Below are positions 6,865 to 12,658 of a stretch of DNA of 13,347 bases, piece after piece. The stretch spans positions 1 to 13,347 of the forward strand of contig JADGRS010000039.1 of NCBI GenBank assembly GCA_017880705.1. The letters are read 5' to 3'. The stretch is from Burkholderiales bacterium. GTDB taxonomy: Bacteria; Pseudomonadota; Gammaproteobacteria; Burkholderiales; Usitatibacteraceae. Within the stretch, counting starts at the first letter, position 1. The number at the start of each line of letters is the position of its first letter. The position numbers were made by a program, and so were the translations under genes. A model generated the notes under the pieces. The model was not told the DNA's origin. It was given only the letters and a program-made list of their open reading frames with translations, and did no database searches.

Positions 6865-7737
6865 CTAGAAGCCGTACTCGACGCCGGCCCGGGTGAACGA
6901 GGCCGAGGCGCGCCGCGCCGAGTGGCACTGCATGTTCACCGCGACGGGGTTCATCGTGATGTGCGTCGCCGCGATCTCGACGTGGACCGCGAACGCGGTC
7001 GAGTCCCCGCCCAGGCCCTGGGGACCCACGCCGAGCCCGTTCACCGCCTCGGTGAGGCTCGCCTCGAGCGCGGCGCCTTCGGGATCGGCGCACGAAGTCC
7101 CGAGCGGGCGGGTCGCCGCGCGCTTGGCGAGAGCCATGCACAGGTCCGAGGTCCCGCCGATGCCGACACCGACGATCGTGGGGGGGCAGGTCTTGCCGCC
7201 CGCCTCGAGCACGCAGTCGATCACGAAGGTCTTGATGGCGTTCACGCCGTCGGCGGGAACCGCCATCTTGAGCCACGAGTTGTTCTCCGATCCGCTGCCC
7301 TTGGGAATCATCTCGATCACGAGGCGCTCCTCGTCGCAGAAGTCGACGTGGATCGGCGGCACGCCCGCGCCGCACGAGGTGTGCTCGTTCCTGCGCGTAA
7401 TGGGATGGACCACGGAGGAGCGCAGCGGATGCTCGCGCGTCGCGCGCTCGCAGCCGCGGCGAATGGCGTCACGCAGCTCCGTGCCGGCGATCTCGACGCC
7501 GCGCCCGATCGTCACGTTGTAGATCGGGATGCCGGTGTCCTGGCAGAGGAGGTTTTCCGTCTCCTCCGCGACGCGGATGTTGGTGATCATCGTCCCCAGC
7601 ACCTTCTTCGCCGTGGCGTCGGTCTCGGTTGCGTCCAGGCGCGCGAAACCCCGCTTGATGTCCGGCGGCAATATCTTCAACGCCCGAACGTAGAGCTCGC
7701 GCGCGACCTCCTCGACTTGCGCCGGATCGATCTTCAT
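6865..7737 (-). CDS. Class I fumarase-type hydratase, alpha subunit (4Fe-4S catalytic subunit)
   Basis: The ATG at 7737 shares one base with the stop of the upstream tctC-like gene (TGATG). The 290-residue product is the catalytic subunit of a two-subunit class I hydratase. Three cysteines have the spacing of the family's [4Fe-4S] ligands: Cys65 in LLCQDTGIP, Cys184 in KTCPPTIVGVGIGG, and Cys271 in NMQCHSARR (119 and 87 residues apart). KGSGSENNSWLKM (146-158) is the conserved substrate and cluster loop. At 116-128, where many fumarase and tartrate dehydratase alphas have a GDNTPA-like loop, this protein has RNEHTSCGAGVPP, which adds Cys122. This may alter the substrate. Fumarate, mesaconate and tartrate are all reasonable substrates; context with an SdhB-type complex favours a C4 or methyl-C4 dicarboxylate. 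Confidence 0.92.
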   Translation of the reverse strand: MKIDPAQVEEVARELYVRALKILPPDIKRGFARLDATETDATAKKVLGTMITNIRVAEETENLLCQDTGIPIYNVTIGRGVEIAGTELRDAIRRGCERATREHPLRSSVVHPITRRNEHTSCGAGVPPIHVDFCDEERLVIEMIPKGSGSENNSWLKMAVPADGVNAIKTFVIDCVLEAGGKTCPPTIVGVGIGGTSDLCMALAKRAATRPLGTSCADPEGAALEASLTEAVNGLGVGPQGLGGDSTAFAVHVEIAATHITMNPVAVNMQCHSARRASASFTRAGVEYGF

Positions 7738-8705
7738 CAGTTGGCCTGCAGGCCCCTTTCGCGGATCACCTTCGCCCACCGCGCGGAATCGTCGCGGATG
7801 AGGGCGCCCAGCTCCGCGGGCGTGGTCGCCATCGGCGTCATGCCCTGCTGCGCGAGCTTGGCGCGGAAGTCTTCCGAAAGGAGGATCTTCGCCGCGTCGC
7901 CGTGGACGCGGTCGATCACCTCGCGCGGCGTCCCGGCCGGCGCCATCAGCGCGAACCATCCCGCGTTCTCGAAGCCCGGCAGGAATTCGGCGGCGGTCGG
8001 CGTGTCGGGAAGCTGCGCAATGCGCTCCCGGCTCATGACCGCCAGCGCGCGCAGCTTTCCCTGCTGGATGAAGCTGATCGCGGCTGTCAGGTTCGGCGTC
8101 ACCATTTGGATCTGGCCGCCCAGGAGGTCGGTGAGCGCGGTCGATTCGCCCTTGTAGGGCACGTGCGTCATGTCGATGCCGGCGGCGTACGCGAAGTTCT
8201 CGGTGGCGAGGTGCGTCTGCGTCCCGAAACCGGCGCTCCCGAAGTTGATCTTCTTCGGGTTGGCCTTCGCGTACGCGATGAACTCGCGCAGGTCCTTGAA
8301 CGGCGAGGATGGGTTCACCACGACCACCTGGGGCCCCGTCGCCACGCCCGTGATGGGCACGAGGTCGCGCGCGGCATCGTAGGTGAGCGACTTGTACATG
8401 TATTGATTCGCGGTGACGATGGAGCCCGAGGTCATGAACAACGTATAGCCGTCGGGCGGCGAATGCGCCGCGGCGTCCGCGCCGATGTTGCCTCCGGCGC
8501 CGGCGCGATCCTCGATGATGACCGACGATCCCCAGGCATCTCCGAGCTTCTGCCCGAGGAGCCGGGCGATCACGTCCGTCGCGCCCCCGGCCGCGAACGG
8601 CACGATGATCCTCACGGGCTTCGAGGGCCACGGCTGCGCCACCGCGACGAGGGACGCCGCCGCGAACAATGCGAAAAGGACGATGCGTGAGGCCAAGCGC
8701 TTCAT
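7737..8705 (-). CDS. TctC/Bug-family periplasmic substrate-binding protein
   Basis: The ATG at 8705 gives a 322-residue protein with a signal peptide (MKRLASRIVLFALFAAASLV, cleavage near AVA-QPWP) and GGGAG about nine bases upstream. The mature start PWPSKPVRIIVPFAAGGATDVIARLLGQKL is the family hallmark, given here only by position (about residues 25-53). ENRAGAGG-like EDRAGAGGNIGAD (72-84), PDGYTL (91-96) and THVPYKG (about 178-184) are also typical. Such proteins capture carboxylates for tripartite tricarboxylate (TctABC) transporters. No tctA or tctB is in the window, so it is an orphan, as is common in Burkholderiales. Its place between the redox anchors and the hydratase suggests it binds the pathway's substrate. 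A second ATG at 8753 overlaps the upstream stop by four bases but has less support. Confidence 0.93.
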   Translation of the reverse strand: MKRLASRIVLFALFAAASLVAVAQPWPSKPVRIIVPFAAGGATDVIARLLGQKLGDAWGSSVIIEDRAGAGGNIGADAAAHSPPDGYTLFMTSGSIVTANQYMYKSLTYDAARDLVPITGVATGPQVVVVNPSSPFKDLREFIAYAKANPKKINFGSAGFGTQTHLATENFAYAAGIDMTHVPYKGESTALTDLLGGQIQMVTPNLTAAISFIQQGKLRALAVMSRERIAQLPDTPTAAEFLPGFENAGWFALMAPAGTPREVIDRVHGDAAKILLSEDFRAKLAQQGMTPMATTPAELGALIRDDSARWAKVIRERGLQAN

Positions 8706-8711
8706 CGGCGA

Positions 8712-8741
8712 CTTCTCCCGGAAAGAGTGGATCCCGGGAAG
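8712..8741 (-). promoter_or_regulatory. Imperfect hairpin covering the ribosome site of the tctC-like gene
   Basis: On the minus strand CTTCCCGG (8734-8741) can pair with CCGGGAGAAG (8712-8721) with a one-base bulge. The right arm contains the GGGAG ribosome site of the binding-protein gene. This could reduce its translation relative to the upstream anchor gene. The pairing is by eye only. Confidence 0.3.
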
Positions 8742-8749
8742 CATAACGC

Positions 8750-9085
8750 TCATCGCGCCAGCGCGAAGGCGAGCCCGGCAAGCAGGGCGAATGCGGCGGC
8801 CAGCGCCGCGAGCGTCTTCTGCCAGTCGCGCCACGGCAGGAACTCGAGAGCGAGGAGCCTCAAGCCGCCCGCGAGATGGGCGGCGAGGAGCGTGATGAGG
8901 ACCCACTCGGCGGCGATCACCGCCGGCCGGTGGCTCCAGCGCAGGAACCCGTCGAGCGCCGCTTCCCCGTCGATGGCGCGGCCGAGCACGAAGAAGTGCA
9001 GCGGCAGGAACAGCGCCAGCGCGATCCCCGAGACGCGATGCACGAGGAACGCCCAGTACGCCGGATGGTTGCGCGCGGGCTTCAC
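8750..9085 (-). CDS. Second small membrane anchor of a succinate dehydrogenase/fumarate reductase-type complex
   Basis: A GTG start at 9085 overlaps the previous gene's stop by four bases (GTGA) and gives a 111-residue protein with three predicted membrane helices. HRVSGIALALFLPLHFFVLG (about 16-35) resembles the SdhC helix I region with HRxSG, and HLAGGLRLLALEF (about 70-82) matches the HxxxGxRHL-type heme motif of SdhC, with Leu-Leu instead of His-Leu. It would help anchor the iron-sulfur subunit to the inner membrane, bind quinone, and probably bind heme b through these histidines. The product resembles the neighbouring anchor along its length. A succinate dehydrogenase-like role is likely, but direction and substrate of the complex are uncertain. 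Confidence 0.8.
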   Translation of the reverse strand: MKPARNHPAYWAFLVHRVSGIALALFLPLHFFVLGRAIDGEAALDGFLRWSHRPAVIAAEWVLITLLAAHLAGGLRLLALEFLPWRDWQKTLAALAAAFALLAGLAFALAR

Positions 9086-9423
9086 GGGCGCACCACCGCG
9101 TACACCGCCTGCGCCCCGAGGCCCGCGAGGCCGCTCGCGGCGAACCACATCAGGAGGTCGGCGGTGGATTTCTTCCAGCCGAGCCACTCCATCGCGACGG
9201 TGCGAAGGCCGATCGACCCGTGCGCCGCGGCGGCGAAGACGAAGAGCGCGTAGAACGCCATCCACGCGAAGTTTCCGCGGGTGCGCGACAACACCTCGGC
9301 CGCCGATAGCCCGCCGCGGACCGCATAGACGATCGTGACCAGGTGCACCGCGACGCAGAACGCGAGAAGGGCGGCGCTCGCGCGCTGCACGACCCACAGC
9401 CGCGCCTCGCGCCGCGCGCTCAT
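9082..9423 (-). CDS. First small membrane anchor of a succinate dehydrogenase/fumarate reductase-type complex
   Basis: The ATG at 9423 overlaps the iron-sulfur subunit stop by four bases (ATGA). The 113-residue product has three predicted membrane helices at about residues 12-34, 53-78 and 88-110. QRASAALLAFCVAVHLVTIV (about 14-33) and HGSIGLRTVAMEWLGW (about 68-83) are the same two landmarks seen in the following gene (xRxSa...H and HxxxGLRxxxxEx.xW). His in the second landmark is the likely heme ligand. Together the two anchors would carry electrons between the iron-sulfur subunit and the quinone pool. The separately encoded pair is the SdhC/SdhD layout, but both proteins look SdhC-like. 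Confidence 0.8.
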   Translation of the reverse strand: MSARREARLWVVQRASAALLAFCVAVHLVTIVYAVRGGLSAAEVLSRTRGNFAWMAFYALFVFAAAAHGSIGLRTVAMEWLGWKKSTADLLMWFAASGLAGLGAQAVYAVVRP

Positions 9424-10145
9424 TCGCCGTCCTCGCCGCGCAGCACGATCGCGAGCGTCGCGCGCTTGAGCCCGGAGATCGAGCGTGTCGGCGAGAGCTT
9501 CTTCGGGCATAGCTCGGTGCAGCTCATCGTCGTGTGGCACGAATGGCAGCCCGCGTCGCCCGCGACCGCGTGAAGACGCGCCTTCTGCCCGCCGTCGCGC
9601 GCGTCGTTCGCGAGCGTCCACGCGCGATTCAATGCCGCGGGCCCCAGGTAGTCGCGGTTCCACTTCACGACGTCGCAGGCCGCGTAGCAGACGCCGCAGC
9701 CGATGCACTCGATTCCGGCATCGGCTTCCATGCGCTGCCGCGAAGCGGGCTTCACGACGGCGAACTCGTCGGCGCGCGTGCGGGTAGGCGTGAACTGTCC
9801 CCTCGCCTTCGCCCACTTGTCAAAGAACTCGCGCATGTCGGCGACGAGGTCGCGAACCACGGGCATGTTGGCGAGCGGCGCGATCTCGAGCGCCCCGTCG
9901 CGCGCCACCCGGTCGACGTGCGTGCGGCACGTCCAGCGCGGCGCCCCGTTCACCGTCATCGCGCACGAGCCGCACATGCCGACGCGGCAGGCGAAGCGGT
10001 AGGCGAGCGTGGGGTCGAGGCGGCGCTGGATGTAGGTCACCACGTCGAGCACGGTCTGGCTCGCGCGCCGCGGGACGGCGAACTGCTGGAAGCGTCCGTC
10101 CGCCCCGCCGCGCCAGACGTTCACGCGCAGCTCGTTCACTTCCAC
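9420..10145 (-). CDS. Succinate dehydrogenase/fumarate reductase-type iron-sulfur subunit
   Basis: The 241-residue product carries all three clusters of an SdhB/FrdB protein with standard spacing: [2Fe-2S] by Cys53, 58, 61 and 73; [4Fe-4S] by Cys147, 150, 153 and 213; [3Fe-4S] by Cys157, 203 and 209. His204 next to Cys203 and Trp162 correspond to quinone-site residues of succinate dehydrogenase. The usual Pro after the fourth cysteine of the CxxCxxCxxxC motif is Asp158, and Cys200 is extra. The start is the GTG at 10145, seven bases after GGGAG; a second in-frame GTG two codons later would give a four-base overlap with the exporter stop. The product relays electrons between a flavoprotein and the membrane anchors. 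No flavoprotein gene lies next to it, which is unusual. Confidence 0.93.
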   Translation of the reverse strand: MEVNELRVNVWRGGADGRFQQFAVPRRASQTVLDVVTYIQRRLDPTLAYRFACRVGMCGSCAMTVNGAPRWTCRTHVDRVARDGALEIAPLANMPVVRDLVADMREFFDKWAKARGQFTPTRTRADEFAVVKPASRQRMEADAGIECIGCGVCYAACDVVKWNRDYLGPAALNRAWTLANDARDGGQKARLHAVAGDAGCHSCHTTMSCTELCPKKLSPTRSISGLKRATLAIVLRGEDGE

Positions 10146-11110
10146 GCGAGAACTCCCAGGACGAGCGCCGCGAGGAACACGGTCTCGGCCACGACCAGCA
10201 TCACGGACTTCAACCCCATGTCCACCAGCGACTTGAGCGATGTCTTCATGCCGATCGCGGCGATGGCGGTCACCAGGCACCAGCGCGAGACGACGGAGCC
10301 CGCCTCGATCGCCTGCGCGGGAATCCACCCGATGCTCGTCACGGCGACGAAGGCCGCGAACACAACGGCGAACCACGGCAGCACCGGCGCCGCGTGCGCC
10401 GCGGCTGCGCCGCGCACGTGAAGGGCGAGGCCGATCGCGAGGCACACCGGGAGCAGCATCGCGACGCGCAGGAGCTTTACGATCGTCGCGGTATCGCCCG
10501 TTTCCTGGGAAAGGGTGTAGCCGGCGCCGACGACCTGCGCCACGTCGTGGATGGTGCCGCCGAGGAAGATGCCGGCGGCGCGATGGTCGAGCCCGAGGGC
10601 CGCGACGACGATCGGATACACGATCATCGCGATGGTGGAGAGCGTCGTCACGCCGATCACCGTGAAGCTCGCGTCGCGCTCGGCGTTCTTGTGCTTGGGA
10701 AGGATCGATGCGATGGCGAGCGCGGCGGACGCTCCGCAGATGGCGACGGCGCCGCCGGTGAGCGTGCCCAGGGCCGCCCCGAGGCCGAGGGCCTTCGCGA
10801 CCAGTATTCCAACGGCGATCGTAAGCGCGACCGTGCCGACGACGAGGAGAATCGTGTGCCATCCGAGGGCCTGGACCTGCGCGATCGTGATGCGCAGGCC
10901 GAGAAGCGCCACGCCCGCGCGCAGCACCGTGGTCGACGCCATCTGGATTCCGGGCAGGCAGCGGCCCTCTTCCGCGAGGAAGTTGAGCGCCATGCCGAGC
11001 AGCAGCGCGAAAAGCATCGCCGACGCTCCGTAGTGCACCGACAGGAACGTCGCCGCGATCGCCACCACCGCCGCGACCGCGAGGCCCGGCCACGCCACAT
11101 GCGTGATCAC
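10136..11110 (-). CDS. suyZ: YeiH-family (UPF0324) exporter, likely sulfate/sulfite exporter SuyZ
   Basis: A 324-residue inner-membrane protein with about ten hydrophobic segments, starting at a GTG eight bases after the suyB-like stop. Family landmarks are the early MLFALLLGMALN (about 30-41), LRAGVALLGLRI (about 61-72), GGAVAICGASAALAIASIL (about 111-129) and FLGGTIHDVAQVVGAGY (about 174-190). YeiH proteins are annotated as putative sulfate exporters. In Paracoccus pantotrophus a member of this type (SuyZ) is encoded with SuyAB and is thought to export the sulfate formed from sulfonate breakdown. The same gene order here, suyA-suyB-exporter, is the main reason for the symbol. The transported anion has not been proven from sequence, and substrates other than sulfate or sulfite are possible. 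Confidence 0.8.
   Translation of the reverse strand: MITHVAWPGLAVAAVVAIAATFLSVHYGASAMLFALLLGMALNFLAEEGRCLPGIQMASTTVLRAGVALLGLRITIAQVQALGWHTILLVVGTVALTIAVGILVAKALGLGAALGTLTGGAVAICGASAALAIASILPKHKNAERDASFTVIGVTTLSTIAMIVYPIVVAALGLDHRAAGIFLGGTIHDVAQVVGAGYTLSQETGDTATIVKLLRVAMLLPVCLAIGLALHVRGAAAAHAAPVLPWFAVVFAAFVAVTSIGWIPAQAIEAGSVVSRWCLVTAIAAIGMKTSLKSLVDMGLKSVMLVVAETVFLAALVLGVLAWK
10153..10157 (-). promoter_or_regulatory. Ribosome binding site inside the exporter gene that fixes the iron-sulfur subunit start
   Basis: GGGAG on the minus strand lies seven bases before the GTG at 10145 and 13 before the GTG at 10139, so the first GTG is preferred. It is embedded in the 3' end of the exporter gene. 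Confidence 0.55.
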
Positions 11111-11118
11111 GCCGGCGC

Positions 11119-12288
11119 TCAAGCGCTCTCGTAGAGGCGCGTCAGCACGAACTCGCGATGGCCGAGCGCCTCGGCGGCGGTGAGGCGGCCGTTGGCGGTG
11201 CGGAACATGCAGTCGAGGAGCGCGTCGCCCGCCTGGTCGGGCGTCATTTCCCTGCGCAGCAGCCCCGACACGTCGACGTCGATGTGCTCGCTCATCGTGC
11301 GCACGGTGCGCGGGTTGGCGCACAGCTTGATCACCGGCAGGATCGGATTGCCGATCACGTTGCCCTGGCCCGTCGGGAAGAAGTGCACCGCGAAGCCCGC
11401 GGCCCCGAGAAGCGTCAGCATCTCGGCGGCGGCCGAGGACGAATCCATGAACCAGAGGCCCGGACCCGCGGGCACCTCGGCCTTGTCGATGGCGCCGTCC
11501 ACCACGCACTTGCGGCCGATCTTCTGGATGTTGCCGAGCGCCTTCTCCTCGATGGTGGTGAGGCCGCCCTCGATGTTGCCCTTGGTGGGCTGCGAGTCCG
11601 ACAGGTCGCTCGTCTTGTGGCGCTCGATGACTTCCTGGTAGCGGTCGAAGAAGAACTGGAACTTCTTGCGCACCGCGTCGTTGCGGCAGCGCGCGGCCAC
11701 CAAGTGCTCCCCGCCGGTGAGCTCCGTGGTCTCGCCGAACGCGAGCGTCACGCCGTGCGGGTAGAGCTTGTCGAACGCGTTGCCGACGGTCGGATTGGCG
11801 CCGCACCCGGAAGTCGTGTCCGACTCGCCGCACTTGGTCGAGACCCACAGGTCCTTCAGGGGGCGCTCCTCGCGGACGCGCTCGCTCGCCCATTGGACGT
11901 ATTCCTTCGCGACCTTGGAGGCGCGCATGATCGTGTCGTGGTCGCCGTGCTGCTCGATGCCGAAGAACGACACGGGCTTGCCGGTGAGGGCGATGCCGTC
12001 GGCGACCTTCTTCGCCCACTGGTCTTCGATGCCGATGACGACGACCGCGGCCACGTTCGGGTTGGAGCCCGTGCCGATGAGCGTGCGGAAATGCAGGTCG
12101 AGATCCGCGCCGAACTGCAATCGCCCGTACGGATGGGGGATCGCCATCGCGCCCTTGATGTTGTTCGCGACCGCCTCGCACGCGGCGTTCGAGAGATCGT
12201 CCACGGGAAGGATGATCACGTGGTTGCGCACGCCGATGCGGCCGTTTTCCCTCTTGTATCCCCGGAATGTCGATTTGCCCAGATCCAT
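11119..12288 (-). CDS. suyB: UxaA-family lyase large subunit, likely (R)-sulfolactate sulfo-lyase beta subunit
   Basis: The start [16 protein letters not shown] follows GGAGA at seven bases; an upstream in-frame ATG at 12312 is less likely. The 389-residue product is the large part of the altronate/galactarate dehydratase family. Visible landmarks: [13 protein letters not shown] (10-22), [18 protein letters not shown] (51-68), the metal and active-site stretch [15 protein letters not shown] (152-166), [22 protein letters not shown] (about 234-255), HFFPTGQGN (about 305-313) and the C-terminal HREFVLTR. As recalled, these blocks resemble SuyB more than hexonate dehydratases. SuyAB converts 3-sulfolactate to pyruvate and sulfite, using iron. 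The small subunit is a separate gene just upstream and an exporter follows, matching the suyABZ layout. A hydroxyacid dehydratase role is the alternative; family assignment is firm and the substrate is not. Confidence 0.8.
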   Translation of the reverse strand: MDLGKSTFRGYKRENGRIGVRNHVIILPVDDLSNAACEAVANNIKGAMAIPHPYGRLQFGADLDLHFRTLIGTGSNPNVAAVVVIGIEDQWAKKVADGIALTGKPVSFFGIEQHGDHDTIMRASKVAKEYVQWASERVREERPLKDLWVSTKCGESDTTSGCGANPTVGNAFDKLYPHGVTLAFGETTELTGGEHLVAARCRNDAVRKKFQFFFDRYQEVIERHKTSDLSDSQPTKGNIEGGLTTIEEKALGNIQKIGRKCVVDGAIDKAEVPAGPGLWFMDSSSAAAEMLTLLGAAGFAVHFFPTGQGNVIGNPILPVIKLCANPRTVRTMSEHIDVDVSGLLRREMTPDQAGDALLDCMFRTANGRLTAAEALGHREFVLTRLYESA

Positions 12289-12327
12289 TTCTCTATCTCC
12301 TTGACGGCGCATTCGCGACCACGTTCT

Positions 12328-12609
12328 TCACCACCGCTTCGTCTTGATGTTGTGAACGTGCGCGTGCTCGCCCACCTGGATTGGCGCCACGACGCGCCCG
12401 ATGTCCACACCGTACTTGATGACCGTCGAATCCTTGGCGAGCGCCCTGATCGCGAGCTTATGGCCGATGGGAATGTCGGATGCGGCCTTCACCCTGAGGT
12501 CCTTGTCCTGGTCCATGATCCAGCCGGTGAGCTCCTGGCCAGCCTTCACGCCTTCCACCACGACGACGCCGACCGAATCGTTCTCGTCGTGGACCACGAA
12601 ATGAATCAT
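12328..12609 (-). CDS. suyA: SAF-domain small subunit, likely (R)-sulfolactate sulfo-lyase alpha subunit
   Basis: A 93-residue protein starting MIHFVVHDENDSVGVV, with GGAG eight bases upstream. The frame is open back to 12678, but that extension would run into the divergent transporter gene. It is a single SAF domain, equal to the N-terminal part of UxaA. The motifs are HDENDSVGV (7-15), IPIGHKLAI (46-54) and KYGVDIGRVVAPI (about 65-77), with a C-terminal HVHNIKTKRW. The SAF domain forms part of the substrate pocket of the two-subunit lyase. The gene is first in the operon and lies 39 bases from the large subunit. Length near 90 residues and the VHN end fit the small subunit of sulfolactate sulfo-lyase. 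Confidence 0.8.
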   Translation of the reverse strand: MIHFVVHDENDSVGVVVVEGVKAGQELTGWIMDQDKDLRVKAASDIPIGHKLAIRALAKDSTVIKYGVDIGRVVAPIQVGEHAHVHNIKTKRW

Positions 12610-12658
12610 TGCCTGGGCTCCGCCTAAAACCTGCATGTTATCGTTTCGCGGGCCCGCA
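12610..12658. promoter_or_regulatory. Divergent intergenic region between suyA-like gene and AEC transporter gene
   Basis: Only 49 bases separate the two start codons, so promoters for both directions must overlap or lie within the opposite gene. On the minus strand a GATAAC (12637-12642) could be a -10 for suyA, with a poor TCTGCA -35 17 bases upstream inside the transporter gene. A perfect 10-base palindrome GCGGGCCCGC (12648-12657) lies just before the transporter ATG and could bind a regulator. No clear ribosome site precedes the transporter ATG. Confidence 0.3.

Noticed and set aside
8706..8753. An alternative start for the tctC-like gene at 8753
   Set aside because: It gives a four-base overlap with the upstream stop, but the signal peptide would be preceded by 16 extra residues and the GGGAG site fits the ATG at 8705.
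6865..8781. A 638-residue minus-strand frame that might look like a fusion ending in the hydratase alpha subunit
   Set aside because: Only the last 290 residues resemble a protein family; the earlier part is an out-of-frame reading of the binding-protein gene. The same applies to the long frames ending at 9420, 9082 and 10136.
11119..12609. Altronate or galactarate dehydratase (UxaA/GarD) as the name for the two-subunit lyase
   Set aside because: No hexuronate or hexarate genes are nearby, the subunits are split as in SuyAB, and a YeiH-type exporter follows directly. It remains the main alternative.
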